Origin: Mesorhizobium sp.
GTDB lineage: Bacteria; Pseudomonadota; Alphaproteobacteria; Rhizobiales; Rhizobiaceae
DNA length: 64,000 bases
NCBI RefSeq assembly: GCF_016793485.1
Contig: NZ_JAEULZ010000010.1
Location: 40,232-104,231, forward strand
Reading direction: 5' to 3'
The position numbers were made by a program, and so were the translations under genes. Below the pieces are notes generated by a model. It did no database searches, was not told the origin of the DNA, and saw nothing but the letters and a program-made list of their open reading frames with translations. Below are positions 6,991 to 16,666 of this stretch, piece after piece (the stretch's first letter is position 1; each line of letters starts with the position of its first letter).

Positions 6991-9864
6991 TCAGAAGAAG
7001 CCGCGCCTCTGCCACCAGCCGCCCTTCTTGGGCTGATCGTCGGCCGGCTTGGCCTGATCTTCGGACAGGGTGGACGAAACGACCGGTTTGGACGGCTCAC
7101 CGTTGGAAGGCTTGGAAGCGGGAGCGCTTTCCGCCGCTGCCGGAGCGACGATGGGCCCCGGTTCGGCGACAGCCACAGTGGTCTCCTCGACGGCGACCTC
7201 GATCGTCGCTGCTGCCTCGGGTTCGGCAACCTTTTTCTTGGCCCTGGAAGCACGCTTCGGCTTCTTCGGCGGCTCTTCAGCCACCGCTTCCGATGCCTCG
7301 CCGACAGGCTCGGCTGCAACAGCTTCCACCACTTCTTCCGTCACAGTCTCGGCGACGATTTCAGGCTCCTCGCTCGAATCTCCCAACGAGCCAGCTTCGA
7401 TGTCCGCCTCTTCACCTTCTCGACGGTTTCGCTTGCCGCCACGCTTGCCGCGACGACGCTTCTTGGCCTGCCCGTCGTCCGCGACCACGGCAGTACCTGC
7501 TTCCGCCTCTGCGACAGCTTCGGCCTCGGAACCCTCGACATCCACATCGCGATCGGATTCGCTGGCCGCGAATTCGGCCTCTGCCGATGAAGCGGAAGGG
7601 GCGTCGGATTCTGCTACGTGCGGAGCACCGTTCTGGTCGTGCTCGCGATCACGTCCGCCACGCCGACGCCGACGGCGGCGACGCTTGCGGTGACCTTCGT
7701 CGCCGTTCTCGCCTTGCCTCTGCTGGTTCTGCTGCGGCCTCTGCTCGACAGCTTCCTCATCCGCCTCGGCTTCGATGACGATATCGTCGTCGTCTTCCTC
7801 GATTGGAGGAGGCGCCAGGAACTGGTGTTCCTGGAAGCCAACAGGCTTTTCGGCAACCGCTCCGCGCATGATCATGTAGTGCTGCGAACCGACCGTCTCG
7901 TCGACCTCGATGGTGATCGTCAGTCCGAAGCGGGTTTCGAGCTCCGTCAGCGTGCTGCGCTTGTGGTTGAGCACATAGAGCGCCGTCGACGCGGGCGTCT
8001 TGACGATGATGTGGTTGCGCGAGTCCTTGAGCAGGAATTCCTCGATGGCACGCACCACCATCAGCGCGACGGACGAATCCGAACGCACATGACCGGTCCC
8101 GCCGCAATGCGGGCAGGGCTTCATCGTCGATTCCAGCACGCTTGCGCGGATGCGCTGGCGGCTCATCTCCATGAGGCCGAAATGCGAGATGCGGCCAAGC
8201 TGGATGCGCGCCCTGTCGTTCTTCAGATGGTCCTTGAGACGCTTCTCGACCGCGCGGTTGTTGCGGTTCTCCTCCATATCGATGAAGTCGATGACGATCA
8301 GACCCGCAAGGTCGCGCAGGCGCAATTGACGGGCGACTTCCTCGGCTGCCTCGAGGTTGGTGTGGAGCGCCGTCTCCTCGATCGAATGCTCGCGCGTCGA
8401 GCGTCCCGAGTTGACGTCGATCGAGACGAGAGCCTCGGTCTGGTTGATGATGAGGTAGCCGCCGCTCTTAAGCGTCACCTGCGGTTGCAGCATCTTGTCG
8501 AGCTGGGCCTCGACGCCGAAACGGGCGAAGAGCGGGGTCGTCTCGCGATGGGGCTGGACGACCTTCGCGTGGCTCGGCATCAGCATCCGCATGAAGTCTT
8601 TTGCTTCGCGATAGCCCTCGTCGCCGGCGACCAGAATCTCGTCGATATCCTTGTTGTAGAGGTCACGCACGGACCGCTTGATCAGCGAGCCTTCCTCGTA
8701 GACGAGGGAAGGGGCCGACGATTTCAGGGTCAGCTCGCGGACATTGTCCCAGAGCCGCATCAGATATTCGTAGTCGCGCTTGATCTCCGCCTTGGTGCGG
8801 CTCTCGCCGGCCGTGCGCAGGATGACACCCATGCCCTGCGGCACCTCCAGGTCGGAAACGACTTCCTTCAGCCGCTTGCGGTCCTGGGCATTGGTGATCT
8901 TGCGGGAGATACCCCCGCCGCGCGCCGTGTTCGGCATCAGCACGGAATAGCGGCCGGCTAGCGACAGGTACGTGGTCAGCGCAGCGCCCTTGTTGCCGCG
9001 CTCTTCCTTGACGACTTGCACGAGCAGGATTTGCCGGCGCTTGATGACTTCCTGGATCTTGTAATGGCGACGCGGTGGCTTGCGACGATTGCGCACTTCC
9101 TCAAGCGCATCTTCCGCGCCGACGGATTCCACCTCGTGTTCGTGTTCGTCGTCGTGATGCGCGGCGTGGACTTCCTCGACCACTCCGCGGGCATCGCTCT
9201 CCGCGTCACCCTCTTGGCTGTCCGACGGTGAGGGCAGCTTTTCCGAGATGACATCGACCTCGACTTCCGCCGCGATCGACTTCGGGCCGCCTTCCTCGGG
9301 CTTGTCCTCGTCCTCGGCTGCCGAGCCGTTTGCATCGCCTTCCGGTTCGACCGCCGGCTCCGCTACGACCTCATCGAGCGCTTCGTCGACAGTAGCGGAC
9401 GCCTCTTCGGTGGACTGTTCTTCGTCGTGAGGAACCTCTTCGGTTGCGGTGGCTCCCGCTTCGGCTGCCACCTTGGTTCCTTCATCGCCCCTGTCGCGGC
9501 TGCGACCGCCGCGCCGACGCCGGCGATTGCCGCGGCTGCGCTCGCGTTCCTCGCCGTCCTCGTCCTCGTCGTCTTCCTCCTCGGCCTCTGCGCGCAGCAG
9601 CGCCTGACGGTCGGCAACAGGGATCTGGTAATAGTCCGGGTGGATTTCGCTGAAGGCGAGGAAGCCGTGACGGTTCCCGCCATATTCGACAAAGGCAGCC
9701 TGAAGCGACGGCTCTACGCGGGTGACCCGCGCAAGATAGATATTTCCTTTGAGCTGCTTCTTGTCCTGTGATTCGAAATCGAATTCTTCGATACGGTTAC
9801 CGCGAACGACGACAACCCGTGTTTCCTCCGGGTGGGAGGAGTCGATAAGCATCTTGTTGGGCAT
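6991..9864 (-). CDS. rne: ribonuclease E
   Basis: RNase E is the endonuclease of the RNA degradosome, acting in mRNA decay and in rRNA and tRNA processing. The protein has 957 residues. An S1 domain begins near residue 35 and is split by a long Glu/Asp/Arg-rich insertion (about residues 95-275), a feature of alphaproteobacterial enzymes. The DNase I-like catalytic segments SIDVNSGR (near 481) and IVIDFIDM (near 521) carry the metal-binding aspartates. The Zn-link CPHCGGTG sits near 583. The C-terminal third is a disordered, charge-rich tail likely to bind RNA and degradosome partners. GGAGGG precedes the ATG. A strong terminator follows. Confidence 0.95.
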   Translation of the reverse strand: MPNKMLIDSSHPEETRVVVVRGNRIEEFDFESQDKKQLKGNIYLARVTRVEPSLQAAFVEYGGNRHGFLAFSEIHPDYYQIPVADRQALLRAEAEEEDDEDEDGEERERSRGNRRRRRGGRSRDRGDEGTKVAAEAGATATEEVPHDEEQSTEEASATVDEALDEVVAEPAVEPEGDANGSAAEDEDKPEEGGPKSIAAEVEVDVISEKLPSPSDSQEGDAESDARGVVEEVHAAHHDDEHEHEVESVGAEDALEEVRNRRKPPRRHYKIQEVIKRRQILLVQVVKEERGNKGAALTTYLSLAGRYSVLMPNTARGGGISRKITNAQDRKRLKEVVSDLEVPQGMGVILRTAGESRTKAEIKRDYEYLMRLWDNVRELTLKSSAPSLVYEEGSLIKRSVRDLYNKDIDEILVAGDEGYREAKDFMRMLMPSHAKVVQPHRETTPLFARFGVEAQLDKMLQPQVTLKSGGYLIINQTEALVSIDVNSGRSTREHSIEETALHTNLEAAEEVARQLRLRDLAGLIVIDFIDMEENRNNRAVEKRLKDHLKNDRARIQLGRISHFGLMEMSRQRIRASVLESTMKPCPHCGGTGHVRSDSSVALMVVRAIEEFLLKDSRNHIIVKTPASTALYVLNHKRSTLTELETRFGLTITIEVDETVGSQHYMIMRGAVAEKPVGFQEHQFLAPPPIEEDDDDIVIEAEADEEAVEQRPQQNQQRQGENGDEGHRKRRRRRRRRGGRDREHDQNGAPHVAESDAPSASSAEAEFAASESDRDVDVEGSEAEAVAEAEAGTAVVADDGQAKKRRRGKRGGKRNRREGEEADIEAGSLGDSSEEPEIVAETVTEEVVEAVAAEPVGEASEAVAEEPPKKPKRASRAKKKVAEPEAAATIEVAVEETTVAVAEPGPIVAPAAAESAPASKPSNGEPSKPVVSSTLSEDQAKPADDQPKKGGWWQRRGFF

Positions 9865-10437
9865 TATGAGTTTTCCCTCCGGCGGCCATCGACCGTCGCG
9901 TCAGGGAAAAAGCCCTGCGCCGCGTGCCTGATGGGATGCCGGAAATTGTGTCCGAGCGGAGCTGGCTTTCAGCCATGGCGGTGCCGCCCGCGGCCAAAAC
10001 GGCGCGGTATCCTGCGGACCTTTCCATGATATTATTCGAAGCCATGCTTCCCTAGCGGAACCCTTTGAACCTAAGCCCGGCCTGGCCGGACCAGCTTGTT
10101 TGCTCTCGATGAGCCGGCGCGGATCCTTCGTCTTCCGGCCGTATTGCTTTGCGACAGGGACTCCGCGCCACCGGGGCGCCCTGACGAAATCCTCAGGGAT
10201 CAGCCATGCCTTCATCGCCAGCTGCGATTGGAGCCGCCTTTGTCCGCCGTCAGACTAACCTTTGGGAGTGGCGGAGGGGTTCCGGGCATATAATGATCCA
10301 GCACCGCTTTTATGATTTGGCGAAGTTTTAGGCAACCCTGATTTCTGACGCCGGCAAGTCAAATGGATAGATCAGCAGCAGATTGGTTTTTTCGACTTTA
10401 TATCGACTAACCATTTGATTTTATTAAAGACGCTTGC
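9865..10437. other. 573-base non-coding region upstream of rne
   Basis: No credible gene is seen on either strand here; the short open frames lack ribosome binding sites and recognisable sequence. The part next to rne is GC-rich and self-complementary (for example around 9985-10015), while 10300-10430 is AT-richer. It must hold the rne promoter and probably a long 5' leader. RNase E autoregulates through a long leader in other bacteria, so a regulatory leader is a reasonable inference but not demonstrated. Confidence 0.5.
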
Positions 10438-11112
10438 TTAAGCCGGAAGTTCGCCGCGTTTCTTGGCTTCCGCGATCTGCTGTATCGCATCGGCCAGCGT
10501 GGCGGTTTCCTGTGCTCCCATGACCGCATATTTGCCCTCGAGCAGGAAACAGGGAACGCCCGTTATGCCCATCCGCGAGGCCGTCGCCGCCTCTTCGGTG
10601 ACCGCGCTCCGGTCAGAGTCGCTGGCAAGCAGGCTGCCCACCACGGGTCCGTCCATGCCGCTGTCTTGCGCCGCTTTAACGAGGACGGTGTGGTCGCCGA
10701 TATTATGGCCCTGCTCGAAATAGAGCCGGAAAAGTTGTCGGACCAGTTTGTTCTGTACATCCGGCCCGGTCGCGCCGGCCCAGCGAATCACGCGGTGGGC
10801 ATCGAGCGTATTGGGCGCCACCTTGATGGCGTCGAAATCGTAGTCGATGCCGACGGCCTTTCCGAGTTCCTCGAGTCGGATATGCGCGTCTCGCAAGCGA
10901 GACTCGTCGCCGAACTTGGCCTTCATATACGCCTTACGATCCATGCCTGCGGCCGGAATCGTCGGATCGAGCTGATAAGGCCGCCACGCGACAGCGACAT
11001 CAACGTCGGGCGAGGCGGCAATCGCTGCGTCGAGCCGCTTCTGCCCGAGGAAACACCAGGGGCAGACGACGTCTGAGACCACGTCGATCCGGATCGTTTG
11101 TCGTTCGGACAC
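10438..11112 (-). CDS. DsbA-family oxidoreductase (FrnE-like)
   Basis: A 224-residue cytoplasmic thioredoxin-fold protein of the DsbA/FrnE family (COG2761). The redox motif CPWC occupies residues 17-20 in the context DVVCPWCFLG. GITGVPCFLLEGKYAV carries the cis-proline loop near the C-terminus, and AWRPYQLDPTIP is a family landmark. I chose a GTG start that has GAGAGG about nine bases upstream; a longer frame reaching into the upstream gene lacks support. It begins 11 bases after the stop of the YejA-like gene, suggesting cotranscription. No signal peptide is seen. Substrates are unknown. Confidence 0.85.
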   Translation of the reverse strand: MSERQTIRIDVVSDVVCPWCFLGQKRLDAAIAASPDVDVAVAWRPYQLDPTIPAAGMDRKAYMKAKFGDESRLRDAHIRLEELGKAVGIDYDFDAIKVAPNTLDAHRVIRWAGATGPDVQNKLVRQLFRLYFEQGHNIGDHTVLVKAAQDSGMDGPVVGSLLASDSDRSAVTEEAATASRMGITGVPCFLLEGKYAVMGAQETATLADAIQQIAEAKKRGELPA

Positions 11113-11123
11113 CTCGGAACCTC

Positions 11124-12923
11124 TCAATTTGCCTGATACCACCATGTCGGCAACTGCGCGCCCTGCAATGGCACGACCTCTGGCCGCTCTATGCGCTTCC
11201 AGCGGGCGATCCACTGCTCCGGCTTGAAATAGAGCGGAACCACGTATGCGCCACTCAGAAGAACGCGATCGTAGGCCCGAACCGCGTCCACGAAATCCTC
11301 ACGGGTGCGGGCATTGATCAGCGCCTCGATCATCGCATCGACCGCGGGATCGGCGACGCCGGCATAATTGAAGGTGCCCGGTTTTTCCTTTGACGACGAG
11401 CCCCAACGGTTCAGTTGCTCCACGCCCGGCGAAAGCGACGCCGTGTAGTTGAAGAACATGGCATCGAAATCATAGTTGATCTGCCGCTGCAGGAACTGCG
11501 CCGCATCGACCGAGCGGATGGACACGTCGATGCCGAGCTTGCCTAGCGTCTGCTGGTAGGCGACGGCGACCTGCTGGTTCTCGTTGCTTTTCAGCATGAT
11601 CTCGAAGGCGACAGGCTTTCCATCAGGCGCAAGAAGGCGACCGTCCTTCAGCACGTAACCCGCTTTTTTCAGCTTTTCGAAACCGGCGCGCATAAATGCG
11701 CGGTCCAGCCCACTGCCGTCGGATACAGGCGGCGTCCAACCGTTCGCCATGATTTCGGGCGTCACGGCGTCAGCAAATGGTGCCAGCAGGGCCCTTTCAT
11801 TTTCGCTCGCCGGCCTGTCGGCGGAGGACAGATCCGAGTTGTCGAAAAAGCTGCGGGTGCGGGTGTAGGAGCCGGAAAACAGCGTACGGTTTGCCCATTC
11901 GAAGTCGAACAGATCGATCAGCGCGGCGCGTAGCGCCGTATCCTCAAACACTGGCCGCCTCGTGTTCAGCACGATACCGAGCATTCCCGACGGCAGCCTC
12001 GTCTTTATCGTTTCCTTGACGATGTCGCCGCGCGTCACGGCCGGGAAATCATATTGGCTGGCCCAGCGCCCGCTGTTTTCATCGAGGAAAACGTCGACCA
12101 GCCCCTTCTTGAAGGCCTCGAACATCGCGTTCTCTTCACGGAAATAGGTCAGCGTGATCGTGTCGTAGTTGTCGAAGCCGCGCTTGGACGGGATATCCTT
12201 CGCCCAATAGTCGGGATTCCTGCGGAACGTCAGGGAATCGCCGGCCTTGACTGACTCCAACCGGTAGGGGCCGCTGCCGATCATCGGATTGAGCGTCGAC
12301 TTGTCGAAGCTGTCGGCGTTGATCGCATGCTGCGGTAGAACCGGGAACAGACCGAGGATAAGGGGCAGTTCGCGGTCCGGCCGCTTGAACGAGAAGCGGA
12401 CGCCGTTCGTCCCGACCTTTTCGACCTTCTCGACCTTGGCGGCGGTGACGCCGTAACGCGGAAAACCCTTCTCCGCGAGAAGGTTGAAGGTGAAGATCAC
12501 GTCCTCGGGCTTTACCGGCTCGCCATCGGAGAATTTGGCGCGCTCGTCCAGCGTGAATTCAACAAATGTCCGCTCGTCATCCGTCTCGATTGATTTTGCC
12601 AGAAGCGGATAAAGCGAAAACGGCTCATCAGCCGAACGCATCATCAGCGTCTCGAAGACATTGTTGCCGAAGACGAGGTCGATGCTGCCCCGCGCGCCAC
12701 TGCCCTGAACGATGAACGGATTGATGCTGTCGAAGGTGCCAGGCCATGCATAATTGATGGTGCCGCCCTTCGGGGCTTCCGGATTGGCGTATGGGAAATA
12801 CGCGAAATCGGCGGGCAATGCCGGCTCGCCATGCATGGCGATGGCGTGCGATGGCTGCGCCGCGGCCACGCCCGTCAGTATCGCATATATGCCCAGGAAC
12901 AGGCTGATCAGCATGCGTGCCAT
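11124..12923 (-). CDS. YejA-type ABC transporter peptide-binding protein
   Basis: A 599-residue extracellular solute-binding protein, family 5. Residues 1-22 form a signal peptide (MARMLISLFLGIYAILTGVA). Family landmarks include PEAPKGGTINYAWPGTFDS, SIDLVFGNNVFETLM, IGSGPYRLESVKAG and NPDYWAKD, as in YejA, the periplasmic receptor for microcin-C-like and oligopeptide uptake. No permease or ATPase genes are adjacent, so it probably works with components encoded elsewhere; in many Rhizobiales YejA-like receptors are scattered in this way. The gene diverges from ialB across a 248-base intergenic region. Confidence 0.88.
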   Translation of the reverse strand: MARMLISLFLGIYAILTGVAAAQPSHAIAMHGEPALPADFAYFPYANPEAPKGGTINYAWPGTFDSINPFIVQGSGARGSIDLVFGNNVFETLMMRSADEPFSLYPLLAKSIETDDERTFVEFTLDERAKFSDGEPVKPEDVIFTFNLLAEKGFPRYGVTAAKVEKVEKVGTNGVRFSFKRPDRELPLILGLFPVLPQHAINADSFDKSTLNPMIGSGPYRLESVKAGDSLTFRRNPDYWAKDIPSKRGFDNYDTITLTYFREENAMFEAFKKGLVDVFLDENSGRWASQYDFPAVTRGDIVKETIKTRLPSGMLGIVLNTRRPVFEDTALRAALIDLFDFEWANRTLFSGSYTRTRSFFDNSDLSSADRPASENERALLAPFADAVTPEIMANGWTPPVSDGSGLDRAFMRAGFEKLKKAGYVLKDGRLLAPDGKPVAFEIMLKSNENQQVAVAYQQTLGKLGIDVSIRSVDAAQFLQRQINYDFDAMFFNYTASLSPGVEQLNRWGSSSKEKPGTFNYAGVADPAVDAMIEALINARTREDFVDAVRAYDRVLLSGAYVVPLYFKPEQWIARWKRIERPEVVPLQGAQLPTWWYQAN

Positions 12924-13171
12924 AGGAAGTCTTCCGCGTCCTGGCCGGATCGGGGGCCGGGTTGATTCGTGGCCGGAACCCTACCACGCGTCGGGCGCAT
13001 GCCGGTCAGCTTGCCTGAAAATTGATCTCTCTGGCCATGCCCGGACTGGATTCACGCGGGGCGTCGGTGTAGACGCTGGCAAAGTCATCCTGTTGCCTCA
13101 TTTGGCCAACAGGTAGCACGCATGGACGGCGTTGGCCGCTCTTCCGGATCAGTTGAGAGGAATCGAACGAG

Positions 13172-13807
13172 ATGACAAGCCTGAAAACCGACGCTTACCG
13201 TGTCTCGGTGATGGCCGCCGGTGTCGTGGGCGTGCTTGCCGCCGGGCTTCTGCCTGTCGCGGCCCAGCAACAGCAGCAGCCGCAGATTCCGAAAGGCTGG
13301 TTCAAGGCCTGCGCCAAGCAGGAAGATGTCGACATCTGCAACGTCCAGAACATCATGACCGCAAATACCGGTCAGGTCATCACCGGAATCAGCCTGCTCG
13401 AACTCAAGGGGAAGGTGAACCGCAAGGTCTTTCAGGTAACCGTTCCCACTGGCCGCCTCGTACCTCCCGGCATCGGCCTGCAGATCGACGGCGGCAAGGC
13501 CCAGAAGCTGGATTACGTGCTCTGCTTCCCCGACCGTTGCATCGCCGAGGCCCAGCTTTCCGACCAACTCGTCGGCTCGTTCAAGAAGGGCACCGAGTTG
13601 ACGCTGACCTCCGTCAATTCGCAGAACCAGGCCAATCCGGTGAAGGTGTCGCTGGCTGGCTTCACCGCCGCCTTCGACGGTGCGCCGCTGCAGCAGTCCG
13701 ACATCGAGGACCGCCAGAAGAAGCTTCAGGAGTTCGTGGCGAAGAACAACGAGGACTTCGCCAAGAAACTCAAGGAAGAGCAGGACAAGGCCAAGGCGGC
13801 GAACTGA
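13172..13807 (+). CDS. ialB: IalB-family secreted protein
   Basis: A 211-residue protein of the invasion-associated locus B family, common in Rhizobiales and named from Bartonella, where it aids erythrocyte entry. The N-terminus is a signal peptide (cleavage near PVAAQ), followed by a short glutamine run. The domain shows cysteine pairs (ACAKQEDVDICNV and CFPDRCIAE) likely to form disulfides. The C-terminal 40 residues are a charged helix rich in Lys and Glu. The GAGAGGA ribosome binding site supports the start. In non-pathogenic relatives its job is unknown, so the name does not imply virulence. Confidence 0.85.
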   Translation: MTSLKTDAYRVSVMAAGVVGVLAAGLLPVAAQQQQQPQIPKGWFKACAKQEDVDICNVQNIMTANTGQVITGISLLELKGKVNRKVFQVTVPTGRLVPPGIGLQIDGGKAQKLDYVLCFPDRCIAEAQLSDQLVGSFKKGTELTLTSVNSQNQANPVKVSLAGFTAAFDGAPLQQSDIEDRQKKLQEFVAKNNEDFAKKLKEEQDKAKAAN

Positions 13808-13827
13808 TCGGCGCCTTACTGGTGAGA

Positions 13828-13856
13828 AAAAAAGCGGGGCAGGACCCCGCTTTTTT
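13828..13856 (+). terminator. bidirectional terminator between ialB and hspQ
   Basis: A 12-bp stem (AAAAAAGCGGGG with CCCCGCTTTTTT) around a five-base loop lies between two convergent genes, 20 bases after the ialB stop. The A/T runs on both sides allow termination from both strands. Confidence 0.85.
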
Positions 13857-13877
13857 GTTGCCCGGAAAGCCGGAAGA

Positions 13878-14210
13878 TCAGTGGCGCGTGCGCACCTTTG
13901 GCGCGTACTGTCCGTCCGACCCCAGGTCGAACAGTTCCTGCAACTGCGGATGCCTCACGGGCTCGCCTGAATCGTCCTCCAGCAAATTCTGCTCGGAGAC
14001 GTAGGCGATATATTCCGACTCCGAGTTCTCCGCGAGCAGGTGATAGAATGGCTGGTCCTTGCGCGGACGCACATCCTTCGGAATTGCCTCGTACCATTCC
14101 TCGGTGTTGTTGAACTGCGGATCGACATCGAAGATGACGCCCCGAAACGGGAACAGCCGGTGGCGCACCACCTGGCCGATTGCAAACTTAGCTGTCTTTA
14201 TATCGTTCAT
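13878..14210 (-). CDS. hspQ: heat shock protein HspQ (YccV-like)
   Basis: A 110-residue HspQ/YccV-family protein, known in enterobacteria as a hemimethylated-DNA-binding and Lon-specificity-enhancing factor. Family motifs seen are AKFAIGQVVRHRLFPFRGVIFDVDP at the N-terminus (residues 7-31), the QPFYHLL segment and EYIAYVSEQNL near residue 75. Length is normal. It is convergent with ialB and divergent from the AEC transporter gene. Confidence 0.88.
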   Translation of the reverse strand: MNDIKTAKFAIGQVVRHRLFPFRGVIFDVDPQFNNTEEWYEAIPKDVRPRKDQPFYHLLAENSESEYIAYVSEQNLLEDDSGEPVRHPQLQELFDLGSDGQYAPKVRTRH

Positions 14211-14326
14211 GATCCAAGCCTTGCGTCATATTTGGCGCAGTGCAACATGCAATTCAATCCCGGAGGCTCTTTGTGCAAGGGAACTGTGAGGCCGATAGCG
14301 CCCCGCAGCGGCAGGAAAAGTTGTAG

Positions 14327-15289
14327 ATGCTGGATGTCATCGGCCTTGTGCTGCCGTTTTTCGGATTGATTTTCCTCGGTTTTTTCGTAGCACGCATCAC
14401 CCGACAGCCGGTCGAGGCGCTCGGCTGGATGAATACGTTCATCGTCTATGTAGCCTTGCCAGCGCTGTTCTTCCAATTGCTGGCAAAGACGCCGTTCGAG
14501 CAACTGACGGAATGGACGTTCATCCTCGGCTCGGTGCTGTCGACCTATTTCATCTTCACGCTGATGTTTGCCGGATCGAGGCTGATCGAAGGAAGCAGCA
14601 TCGCGGAATCCACCATCAAGAGCCTCGCGGCCGCCTACGGAAACATCGGGTACATGGGGCCGGGACTGGCGTTGCTGGTGTTCGGCCCCGAGGCTGCGGT
14701 GCCGGTTGCGCTGATCTTCTGCTTCGAAAACATCCTTCATTTCGCCGTCGCGCCGATGATGATGGCGCTCTCTGGTGGCGAAACGCAGCCGCCAGCCCAA
14801 CTCCTAATGGGCGTCCTGCGCAAAATCGTCCTGCACCCGTTCATCATCGCGACCGCCGTCGGCGTCGCAGCCGCATATTTTCAGTTTCGACCGCCGCTAC
14901 CAGTCGAGCACCTGCTGGAATATCTCTCTGCCGCAGCCGCCCCTTGCGCGCTCTTCGCCATGGGCGTGACGCTGGCGCTGCGGCCACTGAAGCGGGTGCC
15001 GAAGGAACTCGGCCCCATCGCCTTCCTCAAGCTGATCCTGCACCCGCTGGTCTGCTATGTCGTGCTGAGTTGGGTCAGCAATTTCTCGGAAATCTGGCTG
15101 TTTTCCGCTGTTCTGCTGGCAGCGCTGCCCACGGCAACCAACGTCTTCGTGCTTGCGCAGCAATATCATGTCTGGGTCGAGCGGGCCTCTGCAAGCATAC
15201 TGCTCACGACCTGCTTTTCGGTCGCGACGGTAACCGGGCTCATCTACCTGATCAGCAGCGGGACGCTACCGCCCGACCTGTTCCCGTAG
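14327..15289 (+). CDS. AEC-family (auxin efflux carrier) transporter
   Basis: A 320-residue integral membrane protein with about ten hydrophobic segments in two five-helix repeats, as in the auxin efflux carrier family that exports malonate, malate and other organic anions. Landmarks are FIVYVALPALFFQLL in the first repeat, YGNIGYMGPGLALL before the linker and LPTATNVFVLAQQY in the second. AGGA lies 11 bases before the ATG. Its 3' end overlaps the convergent UbiH-type gene by 24 bases. The substrate cannot be predicted. Confidence 0.85.
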   Translation: MLDVIGLVLPFFGLIFLGFFVARITRQPVEALGWMNTFIVYVALPALFFQLLAKTPFEQLTEWTFILGSVLSTYFIFTLMFAGSRLIEGSSIAESTIKSLAAAYGNIGYMGPGLALLVFGPEAAVPVALIFCFENILHFAVAPMMMALSGGETQPPAQLLMGVLRKIVLHPFIIATAVGVAAAYFQFRPPLPVEHLLEYLSAAAAPCALFAMGVTLALRPLKRVPKELGPIAFLKLILHPLVCYVVLSWVSNFSEIWLFSAVLLAALPTATNVFVLAQQYHVWVERASASILLTTCFSVATVTGLIYLISSGTLPPDLFP

Positions 15290-16483
15290 GTCATTGAAGA
15301 CGCGAGCCAGCCCGCTGCCGGGCTGGAGTCCTTCGCGCATGAAGAGCGCGCGGAGCGGGGCAAAACCGCCCACGGTGCCGAGCGCCAGGCTTCGAGCGAG
15401 TTGCGCCGGCAACATGCCAGACAGCAGCGAGACGTTCAGCAGATTGACTGCAGCCGAGCGGGCAAGCACGTCCGGCCTGCGGCGACGATCATAATCGTCG
15501 AGCGCGATTTTCGAGCCACAATCACTCGTATTTTTTTCAATCACATCAATAAGATCGCGAACATCTCTAATGCCAAGGTTTAATCCTTGTGCGCCGATCG
15601 GCGGAAATACGTGCGCAGCTTCTCCGACCAACGCCACCCGACTTCGTGCGAAGCGCGCCGGTAGCGTTGCGCCGAGTGGATAGACCTGTCGGCCTGGCTC
15701 GATGGTTACGCGCCCGAGCAGCGACTGCATCTTCTCTTCGACCAAGGCGGACAGAGCGTCGTCCGAAATTTCGGACAGCTCCCGGGCTTTTTCCGGCTTG
15801 AGGACCCAGACGAGGCTCGATCGGTTGCCAGGCAGCGGAACCTGCGTGAAGGGGCCTGTTTCCGTGTGGAACTCGGTCGAGATGAAGCCGTGGCCGCGCG
15901 CATGCGAAAAATTGAGGACCAATGCAGCCTGCGGATAGGAGCGACCTGTCGTCTTGATGCCTGCAGCATCGCGCGCCGGCGAATGCCTTCCGTCCGCTGC
16001 AACCACCAGCGGCGCCTCGACCTCCGAACCGTCGTTGAGCCGCGCCGTCACTTCATTCTCGCCGATTGCCCAGGACTCGACCAGACTACGTCGCCACTCG
16101 ATAGCCGGGTGCTTCGAGACCGCAGCTTCGAGAATGGCGTTCAGGTCGCGGTTCGGCATGTTCAGCCCGAACCGCTCCTCGCCAATTTCGGCAGCGCGGA
16201 ACGTCACGACCGGACTGCGGACAAGACGCCGCGTGGCATCCACGATGCGCATCACCTTCAGCGGAGCCGCGCGCGGCTCCAGAGAACCGAGCACACCCAG
16301 TCGGTCGAGAAACGCCAACGCAGGCGTCATCAGTGCGGTGGTGCGGCCGTCCGAGGTAGAAGCGGGCGGGCCGACGAGTGTCACGGGCACTCCGATGGTG
16401 CCCAACGCCAGCGCGGCAATCAGGCCGGCCGGACCCGTGCCTGCCACGATGACCGATCGGTCGCCCATGCTCATATTGTCCAT
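15266..16483 (-). CDS. UbiH/UbiF-family FAD-dependent hydroxylase
   Basis: A 405-residue flavin monooxygenase of the ubiquinone-biosynthesis hydroxylase family. It has an N-terminal dinucleotide-binding motif (VIVAGTGPAGLIAAL), the DG motif (VVAADGRHSPAR) and the second FAD motif as GEAAHVFPPIGAQGLNLG, with Glu where Asp is usual. Members hydroxylate the aromatic ring of ubiquinone precursors. Start sites at three nearby Met codons are possible; the first (MDNMSMGDRS) is given. Longer frames upstream lack similarity. Which ring position is used cannot be decided from sequence. Confidence 0.82.
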   Translation of the reverse strand: MDNMSMGDRSVIVAGTGPAGLIAALALGTIGVPVTLVGPPASTSDGRTTALMTPALAFLDRLGVLGSLEPRAAPLKVMRIVDATRRLVRSPVVTFRAAEIGEERFGLNMPNRDLNAILEAAVSKHPAIEWRRSLVESWAIGENEVTARLNDGSEVEAPLVVAADGRHSPARDAAGIKTTGRSYPQAALVLNFSHARGHGFISTEFHTETGPFTQVPLPGNRSSLVWVLKPEKARELSEISDDALSALVEEKMQSLLGRVTIEPGRQVYPLGATLPARFARSRVALVGEAAHVFPPIGAQGLNLGIRDVRDLIDVIEKNTSDCGSKIALDDYDRRRRPDVLARSAAVNLLNVSLLSGMLPAQLARSLALGTVGGFAPLRALFMREGLQPGSGLARVFNDLREQVGR

Positions 16484-16666
16484 GACCTTAGCTATAGGCA
16501 GGCCGCCCGGTTCGATCAATGCGACCGTGAGACGCCATCGGGAAGTCGGATCGTTGTGGGTGGATTGCGGCACGACACGGCTTGTGCCTGACGCAAGCCT
16601 GCTATTACTGTCACGACCATCTCGCCGGCCTCATGGTCGACGCCACAAGGGGGGCTCGGGCGGCCG

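Noticed and set aside
7618-8961. 447-codon open frame on the plus strand opposite rne
   Set aside because: Antisense shadow of rne; repetitive Arg/Asp/Leu-rich sequence with no family features.
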